Below, in pieces: positions 1 to 8,755 of a DNA stretch of 64,000 nt (its first letter is position 1; each line of letters opens with the position of its first letter). Source of the stretch: Pisolithus tinctorius (taxonomy: Eukaryota > Basidiomycota > Agaricomycetes > Boletales > Pisolithaceae). The notes under the pieces are model-generated. The model was not told the DNA's origin. It was given only the letters and a program-made list of their open reading frames with translations, and made no database searches. The stretch spans positions 992,001-1,056,000 of the forward strand of contig JANFAH010000010.1 in NCBI GenBank assembly GCA_024663395.1. The letters are read 5' to 3'. Made by a program: the position numbers and the translations under genes.

Positions 1-303
1 GTCACTGCACTGGCCTTCGAGAGGATGGCAGAGGCAGCGGTGTGGACAGCCAACGAGTGGGGGCTGTACCACACCTGGGTGGAGTGGGTGGAGATGAGGA
101 GGAGGGAGGATGTGCAAGAGGCCAGGATGGCTGAGCTCAAGCGCACAGGCAGAGGTTGGAAGAGGCCTCAGTCAGAGGTGGTGGAGGACCAGCAAGAGGA
201 AGTGGATGAAGGTGCAGAGGGGGATAATGAGGAAGAAGTCAAAGGGGAGCAGGAAGGTGGTGAAGAACAGGAGGGTGGCAGAGAGCAAGCAATGCAGGAG
301 TAG
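1..303 (+). pseudogene. C-terminal end of an antisense accessory gene of a family-2 gypsy element (cut by window edge)
   Basis: The frame is open from base 1 to a TAG at 301-303, giving about 100 residues. The visible part has a Trp-rich stretch (residues ~14-30 of the fragment), a basic Arg/Lys stretch, then a very acidic Glu/Gly tail ending in QAMQE. This basic-then-acidic layout matches the C-terminus of the antisense gene at 7499-8574. It also lies in the same position: opposite strand to pol, converging on the pol C-terminus at 505-1299. The upstream exon and any Zn2Cys6 cluster lie outside the window. The assignment rests on position and composition rather than close identity. It could be an unrelated acidic ORF. 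Confidence 0.5.
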
Positions 304-504
304 AGGAGTTTTCTTTTTCTTTCCCTTTTTCTTTTGTCTTTGGTTTTTTGTTTGTATATATTTTGTACTACTACGAAATAGACTTGTGATTTTCCTTGTG
401 ACTCTGAGAAGTGAAATGGATAAGCAGAGAAAACTCTAAAGTACTTAAGGTAGTGCAGTAAAGGGCAAAGTGGGCCCACAGAGGAAGATTATGTGAGCAG
501 AGTA

Positions 505-1299
505 TTATGGCAGAGGTTGATATGGGCCAGGTTTGTGTGGGTAGCATTCATGGCAAGCAGAAACTATATTGGAGGCATGATCTAGCTCAGTTGCAAGCAA
601 CCAAGAGGTTTCTTCGTCAGTGTTCTCATAACCAGCCCAGCAGACTAGATACAAGAGTTGACAGTGGTGGCCACAGTGGTCCACCTTAGAGTCAAGTATC
701 TCTGATATTTTGTACTCAAGGTCACCATTGACATCCACTGGTGGAGGTGGAGGTTGTTGTCAGTTTGGGAAAGGGTTAGCCACTGCGGCTTCCAGTTGTG
801 AAACATGGAAGACCAGATGTACTGAGCACACAGAGTCAGGGAGCTTAAGGGTGACAGAATGTGTACCTGGCCTGGCCAAGATGGTGAACGGACCTAAGTA
901 CTTGTTGGAGAGTTTTTCCAAAGGACGAGTGGAGCAGAAGTACTTGGCTTTGACATAGGCCTGTTCTCCAACCTTGAACTCAGGTGGAGGTATGCATTTG
1001 GCATCTGCTGGACCCTGGTAGCACTGCTGAGCAGTGGACATTTCAGAGCAGAGGAAGTCATGGAGGGCAGAGGGCTCGACAACATAGTTGTGAGCCCATG
1101 GAGAGGTGAAGTCCTGGTCAGGGACCACAGACAGGTTTGGATGGTATCCCTTGTTAGTGAAGAAGGGAGAAACCCCAGTAGTTGCACTTGGTGCATTGTT
1201 AAAAGTGAACTCTGCTAGAGGTAAAAGCTCAGCCCAGTTGTCTTGTTGGTAGTTACAGTAGACATGAAGGTACTGCTTGAGGGTCTGGTTTGTCTGCTT
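505..1299 (-). pseudogene. Gypsy pol fragment: integrase C-terminus and chromodomain (family 2)
   Basis: Read on the minus strand, the piece starts in the integrase stretch QTNQTLKQYLHVYCNYQQ. It runs through the integrase C-terminal barrel (FKVGEQAYVKAKYF) and ends with a chromodomain (SEILDSKV, then YLVCWAGYENTDEETSWLLATEL). It aligns residue by residue with the last third of the intact pol at 8756-12475, but is split over two frames near 740-760. CpG sites are almost all changed to TG or CA. It is broken at about 1299, where homology stops abruptly. Known role of the family: the chromodomain directs integration to modified chromatin. This fragment is a relic. Confidence 0.85.
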
Positions 1300-1707
1300 G
1301 TTATGCTGTGCTCACATGTGTCCCCTTTCAGACACTTTACATAATGCTCATGCCCCATTGCACTCTTGAGTGATGGTGTTCTGTTGCCTGCAAGCCACTG
1401 TCTATGCAGTTGGGCTTGTGTTCTGTATGTTTCCCTTTTATGGTATCCCCCTGTTTACCCCACATCATACTATAGCTGGACATCACATCTGTTCCCCTTC
1501 CCTCCATGATCCACAGGTGGCCCTGATCCATGCAGTCATGTGACATGTGTACCCCTGTACATCATATATGTGGTTACCCTTATGTTTGCTCCCTTGTCTA
1601 CCCCTGCTCTGTTCTGTCCACAGACATGGTTGTATGTGTAGTCCTGCTGCACATGGCTCACTATGACTTGCTCTTGCCATGTTCAGACATGGGTGGATGG
1701 CTGCTTA
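1300..1707. other. Unassigned stretch between two pol fragments
   Basis: No coding homology recognised. The sequence is pyrimidine-rich, with recurring short words such as TGTCCCC, TACCCCTGT and TTCCCCTT that suggest a decayed low-complexity insert. It separates the minus-strand pol C-terminus from the plus-strand integrase piece, so it probably marks an insertion or rearrangement breakpoint. Confidence 0.4.
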
Positions 1708-2673
1708 GGAGCCAATCCCAATGCACTTACATGACATTGGGACATCTACCCAAAAGGGGGGGATAGGGACTACACACAGGTAAATCCTCACAATCTCCAC
1801 CCTATGTTTACACAGGAGCAACTCGTGTCATCCCTCTGTACCACCACCCTCATGGCACCTGCACTCCATGCCACCATGGCCTTTGATGTTGAGTGCTTGC
1901 ACTCCGACATCATCTCTGCCCTACCATCTGACCCTGTCTCCACCAGCCATCTTACAACTCCAACTAAGCCTCAGTGGTCCCTGGACTGCAACAGTCTACT
2001 CTGCCTTGATGGTTGCATCTTTGTCCCTGACATTGATGACCTCCACCTTTGAGTGCTTCAGTTCAAGCATGATCATCCTCTAGCAGGCCATTTCAGGCAA
2101 AACTGCACCCTAGAACTCATCCACAGGGACTATGTGTGGCCTAACCTCTGCACCAACATGAAAGAATAGGTCAGGTCTTGCACCACCTGTGGATGTTGCA
2201 AAACTCCATGCCACCCCCCTTACAGTCTGCTGAAGCAACTCCCTGTCCCAGAGAGACCTTGGAACTCCATCTCCATGGATTTCATCAAACACCTCCCCAA
2301 CTCTGATGGCTACTCTGCCATCCTCATGGTAGTGGACCACCTCTTGAAACAGGCAGTGTTCATCCCCACCCACAACTCTGTCACCTCTGCCAAACTTGCT
2401 AAGCTCTTCCTAACCCATGTCTTCTCCAAGCACAGAGTCCCAGCTAATGTCACCTCCAACAGAGGTCCTGGGTTTGTCTCACGCTTCTTCTGCTCTCTAG
2501 GAAAGGCCCTTGACATGTGTCTTCACTTCACTTTGGGTTACCACCCAGAAGGCAATGGCCAGACCAAGTGAACAAACCAGACCCTTGAGCAGTACCTTCG
2601 TGTTTACTGTAACTATGAACAAGACAACTGGGCTGAGCTGTTACCTCTAGCAGAGTTTGCCTTCAACAATGCA
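1708..2673 (+). pseudogene. Inverted gypsy pol fragment: linker, HHCC zinc finger and integrase core
   Basis: The plus-strand reading matches pol from the RNase H-integrase linker (GDRDYTQVNPHNLHPMFTQE) through the zinc finger (HDHPLAGHF then CTTCGCC) to the integrase core. Core Asp is in SISMDFIKHLP, the second Asp site is degenerate (TSNRGPGF for TSDRGSEF), and Glu is in GYHPEGNGQTK. It stops in LAEFAFNNA, where the minus-strand fragment at 505-1299 also has sequence. Internal TGA/TAG codons occur near 2050 and 2167. It lies opposite in strand to its neighbour, so part of the element has been inverted or a second copy recombined in. Confidence 0.85.
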
Positions 2674-2931
2674 GGAGATGGAGTATGGAAAGTTGTTGGG
2701 TGGAGGTCGGAGTGACCAGCTTGTGAAGTGCTTTTGCCTTCAGTGTGAGAGCAGCACTGAGCAGAGAAAGATTGGAATTGTTCAACAATGGAAGGGAGTC
2801 GATGCAGATTAGCTAGCCCTACAGTGCAGTTCTCAGCAACCTCTCTTTGAGATTGAGCTCGAGTTCTCATAATGGTGTAAGTTTTTTGGAGGACAGAAAA
2901 TGAGATCATACAAGTGTGAGTATGAATATAC
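2674..2931 (-). other. 5' leader of a family-2 gypsy element with primer-binding-site-like start
   Basis: This lies directly inside the LTR at 2932-3673. On the minus strand the first bases after the LTR read GTATATTCATACTCACACTT. The matching place in element A (13892 downwards) reads GTATTTCAGACTCGCCACTT. The shared core suggests a conserved primer-binding or leader element. I could not match it to a specific tRNA end. No coding sequence recognised. Confidence 0.5.
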
Positions 2932-3673
2932 TGTCAAGTCCAGGCCTACTCCGACCAACTTTGATGCTATATAAGGTCTAGAGAGTGGTTCAGAAGCAAG
3001 TCCAACAGAGGGAAGCAGAACTCTGACTAGCAGAGTATTGGCAGGAATAAAGTCTGCCAAGGCAAAGGCAGAGTGGAGTGAGGGCATCAGGTTTAGCTTG
3101 TGCACTACCCCCTTGCATGATCTCAGCCCTCATATTTCAGAGGGAGAGTACAGATGGAGAGTTGGAGATAACTCCGACAGGTGGATGTCAGAGACAGAAG
3201 GAGTAGGAACTAAGTTGATATTTGTACTGAGGAAATGGCAGAGTATGATACATGCTTTTATACTACTACAGAGGTACAGTAACTGGAATTGGAACTGACA
3301 TATGGAGACTCAGAAATTTTCAAGTAAAAACTTCCTAGACAATGAATGAAGGGTAGATGGAGGACATACAAATGGGTAACATAGATCATCCAGAAAAGGG
3401 AACAGTCCAGGTGCTGGACCATGTGGTGCACATGCTGTGGAGTACCTGACTGTGTGCTGTCAGGGAGAAGTCTGAAGGTAGTCACATGACCACTCAGAGA
3501 ACAGTCTGCTCAGTCTGGTAGGAGAGCAACACAAGTCTGACAGTAGTCAGAGTGGAGATGGAGATGGTTCGTAGACAATAGAAGGTGGTTGGAGTTGGTG
3601 CAGAGTGAGCAAATGACTGGCAGAAAAAGGTGCGGAGTTAGTGATGACATAAGATGAATGCATGGTCATGACA
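2932..3673 (-). repeat. Family-2 gypsy LTR (742 bp)
   Basis: On the plus strand it begins TGTCAAGTCC and ends TCATGACA, so the element runs on the minus strand (LTR starts TGTCATGACC, ends ACTTGACA). Near-full copies recur at 51996-52730 (opposite orientation) and 60983-61718. A sense TATA box (TATAAAA on the minus strand, 3256-3262) is present. A plus-strand TATATAAG lies at 2968-2975. The outer flank at 3674 is KDZ-transposon DNA, so the element seems to have inserted there. Its other end is outside the window. Confidence 0.85.
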
Positions 3674-3808
3674 CTGGTGGCATCTTGGGGTTGCCTTCCA
3701 GCAACCAGGATTTGGTGTCCTGGTCACAGTCCTGTAACTTGGTGTTGCAGGATCATCATCTACCACTAACTCACCTAGACAGTTTATGTGTCTGACTGAA
3801 TTTCATAG

Positions 3809-6800
3809 ATGTCTTTTTGTTGACCAAAACAGCTTACTAGGTGTGGTCCCTCTGTATGAGTTACTGCCCTGACAAACCAGATTCCTGACTTGCTCCATGC
3901 AGATGATCTTGCAGTCCTTGTTGACCATCAGACTGCTGAACCTTTGTGCCATGTTCCCAGAACTGTGGGGCTTTACCTTCCTGTTGAGCACTTGCTCACC
4001 TTACCTGGCCATCACACTTTCACACAACACCCCAGTGATTCCTCCAACCCCCACATCTGATGCCACTCTGCTTTGAGTGCTGCCTGCCCATTAGAGCCTT
4101 CTGCAGGGAGTGAATGTGACCTCTCCCATGATGCTGCTTTCGACCACTTAACTGATGGGCTACATATTAGCCAAGACCCGCACTTGTCACCATCTAGGAA
4201 TGCCCAAAAAAAATGAAGCAGTGGCAGCAGTGGTTGCACACTGTCATCCCTTCCCTCCTTCAGCCATACCTTGCATATTGATGACTATCCAACCACTTCC
4301 AGAATCCTGTTGACTACAAACTGCCAATGTGTGGTTGTCACCAGACTTGAAAACTGAGAGTCATTTGCATTGATTTCAATGGTGAGATTTCTGTGTTCTT
4401 CATCAATTTCCTCTGCTTAGATGCATTCATGGCAGCTCTGCAATCAGTTGATCTGGCTGTCTGTCCTTGTGCACCTGCAGCCCTCCAACTCCTTTGGATG
4501 GGCTACTTCCCCTGTGCCCCACTGGGGCCAACACTTGCCATTAGCCTACAGCTTCTCAGCTTTGTCCAACAACTCTTCATGTGCATACCTCCAAACACTT
4601 CAGCATGGTGTGAGTCCCTTGAGACATACCTTGCAGCTATGGGTTATAAGGTGGACACAAAGGTATGGAATTGTCATGTTTTGTATCATTTCCCCATTTT
4701 TTCTACTTTGTAAAACATACATTACTGCTATAGTGACTGTAGTACAGCTGACTCTGCTATGTAGGTAGTATATCTTAATCTGATGCATGACTATTTCATG
4801 GTTATAAGTGCATGCATGTGTGACATGATCTGTTTCTTGGGACTGCTGTAGTGTTATATTGATAGGGTAGTATGTTTGTTGGTATTGTTTGTGGTGATGT
4901 TGCTATATTATTAATGCATACTTTGGTTGTTCTTCTCAGTCATGGATCATTGCTGATGATACTTGCAGGAGGGTATATGCCAGAGGTTCAGTAATGCATA
5001 TCACTGGTATTGTATTCTGGAAACATCCCTTGATGAATATGTCCAGCAACAACTGCCAGAATCTGCTAGTCCACCATCAAACATCCCCTCTGCAATCCCA
5101 TTGCCAAGTTCCTCAGACAATGATGTCCTCAGTTCAAAGATGAGGCCATCAGAATACCTATGACAGTATTGTCCTCTATGCTTTGGTGGCCAGAGCTGGC
5201 AGAGCAATAATAGTGAACATGGGTATGTCACTTGGTGGATATAGTTTTTTCAACTGCTAAAATTTCCTTTGTTCTAGCTTTTCTGATGTTGATGCAATTG
5301 TTTGCATTGATGCCTGTTTTACTCAGAAGCACAGAAGTGGGCATCTGGATGGTCCAGTAAACCCTACAGCTACAGTCTTTCTTTCACAAGAAGATATTTG
5401 TGCTATGGAGCATGAGGTTAATGAGTTGTCAAAGTCAAAGTCTTCAACCCAAAGGAGGAGTGGACAGGTTTTGAAAAAGAATTATCTTGGTGATGGGGAG
5501 GATGAGTTTGAAGAGGGAATGAGGATAACAATGTCAGTGCTGAAGGGTTGTAATGAGTCCTTTACTGCAGCTGATGAGAGGCACCAGAAAGTGAGTCTTA
5601 ATCATTTATTCTGACTCCATTGGTCTGATGGCAGTGTAGGCAAGTACCCAGTTCTTTTCAGATACTGGTGTCATGGCCCTACTCTGTCATCATGATCATG
5701 TCATTTACCTTGCAAATATGACTTCAGCTGGGGAGAGGCAACATGATGCACTTGCCCTCATCAAATCTCTTTTTGGCTATCTCCCAGATAATTTTTGTAT
5801 TGGGCTGTTATATGACATAGTTGTCAACTGGAACAGAGCTGCAGGAAGTGGGGTTTTCTCAAGTCATTTCTGCCATGTATTTCTTTTGCCATCTCAGTAT
5901 TTCATGCCTTTGGTCATCAATGGGCATGTCAGCTTATCTATCACCCCCAAAAATGTGAAGGATTTGGGCTATCTGATGGAGAGGGATGTGAGCATTTTTG
6001 GAGTTCAATCAAAGGGCTGATACCATCTCTTCATGTTTATGGGGTATGTGTGCAATATGCCACATCTGTTTCAAGCTAACATATTATTCAGTATCATCAA
6101 TGCCTCTTTGTTATTGACTGCCAGGTGTGCCACCTGGACATGAAGAGTCTCACTGGTTTGGGCCAGTGGCTTTTGCATCGCTGGAATCATTGCCAAGAAA
6201 AGAAGGCTGCTGCAAACAGAGGCCTAAGGAGATGTGGAGTTGATATCCCAACTCTTCAAGCTGAATGGGTTGCTCAAGTCTCTGCACAGACAAAGCCAGC
6301 TCCTCGTAAGCTGCGGATATAAATAATGACTCCTGCTCACCATCAAATTAGGTCACAGCTCTAAAGCTGCTGAGAATATGATATTGCAAATCATGGCAAC
6401 TCAGAAATCATTGGCAAATTATGAGGCCAAGCTAGAAGTGCTGGAGAAAGATCTTCTCCATGGGGTTGCTGACATGACAAGCTTGAATATCCAAATTGCA
6501 GAGTGTCATCAAAAGGTTAAGTGTTTTAAAGAAGCTTTGCAGAACCAGAGGGCAACCCTAGGCATAAATGGGCATTCAAATCTTGCTAGTATCCAAAAGA
6601 GTGCTTATCTTCAAGTTAGTGGCAGTGTATTTTCTACATGGTTTCATCTAATTGAGACCATGTTCCATAGCTTCACATGCATGCATTAGCAATCAAGAAA
6701 TGTATCAGAAATTGTCTGTGCCAATGAAAGTTTGAGTTGGAAAGACTGGAACACTCATATCAGCAGACTCTCAGTGGTAAGAGGTCATCATTCATGAATA

Positions 6801-6849
6801 CCCTTGTATTTGACTTGCCTTGAAGAACAAAGACTTCAAAACCACACAG
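3809..6849 (+). pseudogene. KDZ-superfamily transposase, N-terminal and catalytic part (KDZ-1), interrupted by element A
   Basis: Start ATG at 3809 matches MSF at 40839 in KDZ-2, and the 3674-3808 upstream flank also matches 40727-40838. Exons recur at the same positions in both copies: about 3809-4380, 4435-4662, 4964-5224 and 5279-5590, then further catalytic exons to about 6320 and a coiled-coil region to about 6690. Visible hallmarks are a cysteine-cluster segment (VCPCAPAALQLL), VCIDACFTQK carrying the first catalytic Asp, ALLCHHDHVIYLANMTSAGE, LLYDI for the second Asp, and an out-of-frame DGEGCEHFWSSIKG holding the Glu. KDZ (Kyakuja/Dileera/Zisupton) proteins are DDE cut-and-paste transposases. 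Several TGA/TAG codons and frameshifts make it inactive. It continues at 14424. Confidence 0.85.
6845..6849 (+). repeat. Target site duplication CACAG, left copy (element A)
   Basis: CACAG directly precedes the left LTR and recurs exactly at 14419-14423 after the right LTR. The five-base length is normal for Ty3/gypsy integration. The target is the KDZ-1 transposase gene. Confidence 0.9.
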
Positions 6850-7377
6850 TGTCAAGTACGAGAATTGTCCGGGTTGAGGCCGGACCGGAGACCAATGCGG
6901 GCGCGAGGCCGGGGGGTCGGAGGCAGGGATAAAGACGAAGGTACAGAGGGGTGGACTGCTTGGACTTAGCGACTGAAGGTACAGCGCTATTCCCTTGCGT
7001 GGATCTCAGTCCGAGTCCGAGGCCGAGGCGGGGTTATCAGGAGATACTTAGTTGATTTCAGACTGAGGAGTACAGGCCGAGTAACTACGAGTTTATATAC
7101 CAGAAGTAACTATAGTACGGAGACCGGTAATGCCGGTCTCGCAAAGATTGCTAAGCAGATTGGTAAGACGAGGATTACTAACGTATGACTAAGGTAATGG
7201 AGACCGGGACAGGTAGACCGGGGACAGGACCGGGAACAGGACTTAACCGAAGTGACACGCACTGCAAAGCAGTGCTTACCGCGCTAGACCAACTGGGGAC
7301 AAGAGGAACGTGAGGCCGAGGCCGGACTGAGCGAGTGCGAGGCCGAGTCCGGCTGGAGTCGAGACATGGCTATGACA
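6850..7377 (-). repeat. 3' LTR of element A
   Basis: Bounded by TGTCAAGTAC and GGCTATGACA on the plus strand. It is almost identical to 13893-14418. Relative to that copy it has A for G at the fourth codon-sized block, a 2-bp insertion (GT), and CA/TG in place of CG at three sites, so the decayed state is always in this copy. It contains a TATA box (TTTATATA, 7092-7099; minus strand TATATAAA), a CGG-N5-CCG palindrome at 7120-7140, and three near-tandem ACCGGG-rACAG repeats around 7203-7241. Confidence 0.95.
7120..7140. promoter_or_regulatory. CGG-N5-CCG palindrome in the 3' LTR (candidate Zn2Cys6 operator)
   Basis: The site reads GAGACCGG-TAATG-CCGGTCTC, a perfect 8+8 bp inverted repeat around a 5-bp spacer. 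Fungal Zn2Cys6 proteins typically bind paired CGG triplets, with spacing set by the linker and coiled coil. It lies about 20 bp upstream of the sense TATA box. Binding by the element's own Zn2Cys6 protein is inference. Confidence 0.5.
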
Positions 7378-7433
7378 GTATCCCCCTCTTAGGGGTCGAA
7401 CCCATGAGACCCCTGCGAGAGTGGTAGGCTGAG
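7378..7433 (-). other. Polypurine tract and conserved PPT-proximal stem-loop
   Basis: On the minus strand the tract AAGAGGGGGATAC abuts the 3' LTR, the usual place for plus-strand DNA priming. Next to it a 7-bp stem (AGGGGTC / GACCCCT, 10-nt loop) can form. The 56 bases differ at only one position from 59982-60037 in decayed element B, although nearby sequence differs far more. The stretch is also the upstream region of the antisense gene, whose ATG is at 7499. Confidence 0.7.
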
Positions 7434-7498
7434 TTTGAAAAAACCGATACTTGTGGCTCGCTAAGCCTTTTGCGTCTCTCTTTCTCATCCTAACCATC

Positions 7499-8574
7499 AT
7501 GTCCGATTCGAGACCGACCACCGCGATTGACAACAACGACGAAGGCCGGGTCGTCATCGATTGGACCCAGGTGTCGGATGATGCCATCCGATACGACACC
7601 GACGACGAGGAGGAGACGATGAGGGCCAAGGCCAAAGAGAGGAAAAGGCGAAAGGCGGCTGAGCAAGCCCGGCGGGAGGAACAGGCACGGCTTGAGGCCG
7701 AGAGGGCGGCGAGGGAGCAGGCCGAAGCCGAGAGGATAGCGCGGGAGGCCGAGGAGCAAAGGGTACGCGAGGAGGAGGAGAGACGCAGGGCTGAGGAAGA
7801 GAAGGAGGCCGAACGTAAGCGTAAGGCCGAGACCGGGAAGAGCAGTGAGGCCGGGGCCGGTGGTAATGGGACCGGTAGTGAGGTGAAGAAGGTGGTGATG
7901 GATCCCGGGTGAGTTCCTTTTCTTTTTTAACCTTGTGCGTTTTCCCTCCTAACAACGTTTTTAGTTGTACCCGCTGCACCCGGGCGAACACCGTCTGCGA
8001 GTTCCTCGTGGACGGTAACAAGAAGCGGGTTGCCTGCATACGGTGCAACCAGTCCAAAGGCAAGTGCCGGTGGCCTGGGGATGGGAAGGACGCCGAGGCC
8101 GGTCCTAAGGCCATGGCCGACAAAGGGAAGAAAAGGAAGGCCGACGAAGAGACGCCAGAGCCCGGGCCGAGCCAAAAGAAGCGGGCGAAGTCGAAACCGA
8201 TCGAGGTGCTGGAGATCGACGAGCCCGAGGCCGGTGGGAGCGGGGAGAGAAAGGCCGGAGCAGGTGGGTTCTCGGGCTTAGAGGATAAGCTCGAGCGGCT
8301 CATTGACGTCGCGGGACTCATCGCCAACAACCTGGCGGGCCTCTTCGAGGCCCATGAGGCCGTGGCCGAAAACTCTGGCAGGATCGCCGACGCGCTCGAG
8401 GCGATGCTCGACGAGTCCTACGGCTTCGGGATGGCGGTGTCCCCTTCGGACTCGGGTTCATCCGAGCTCGACTCCGATGAACTGCGCGAGGAGGCCAAGT
8501 GGCTGAAAACCCACGGCGAGGACGAAGAGGAGGAGTCCGGCGGGGAGGATGAGTCTATGGCCGAAGCCGAGTAG
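7499..8574 (+). CDS. Antisense Zn2Cys6 coiled-coil protein encoded by element A
   Basis: Exons 7499-7908 and 7965-8574 with a 56-nt intron (GTGAGT donor, CTAAC branch-like motif, TTTTTAG acceptor), giving 339 residues. Exon 1 encodes a short acidic start, then a long Arg/Glu/Ala coiled coil (about residues 40-120). The splice joins directly into a cysteine cluster spaced C-x2-C-x6-C-x12-C-x2-C-x6-C, the Gal4-type binuclear zinc pattern, beginning near residue 138. A Lys/Arg-rich nuclear-signal-like region, a helical segment and an acidic tail follow. It converges tail-to-tail with pol, 181 bp apart. The coiled coil precedes the zinc cluster, whereas in Gal4 it follows. Function is unknown; a sequence-specific DNA-binding regulator is the simplest inference. 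Confidence 0.85.
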
Positions 8575-8755
8575 TTTCGTATCATAGGGTCCTGTAGATT
8601 TTTTCCTGCAAATGTCATGGGCGGTGTCTGGTCTCGGTCTTCTATAGTATAGCAAGAGAAGACAAGAAAAAGAAAACAAAATAAGTAAGAGATCAAAGGA
8701 AACTAGATACCGATAGAAAACAGAAACAGAAACTAAGGCCGGTTGAGACCGGTCC

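Noticed and set aside
168..479. Minus-strand ORF at the left edge
   Set aside because: A shadow of the acidic plus-strand tail (Ser/Pro runs mirror Glu/Gly codons).
7203..7241. Three near-tandem ACCGGG-rACAG words as a second operator
   Set aside because: They are direct repeats in a region where CCGG is very common. Spacing is irregular, so a specific regulatory claim is not justified.
7378..7433. tRNA gene fragment (GGTTCGACCCC resembles a T-arm)
   Set aside because: No acceptor, D or anticodon arms are present. The similarity is explained by the conserved stem-loop next to the polypurine tract.
7554..8330. 258-codon minus-strand ORF rich in Pro/Ser
   Set aside because: It lies exactly opposite the spliced antisense Zn2Cys6 gene and is a shadow of its GC-rich codons. 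No splice signals or domain support it.
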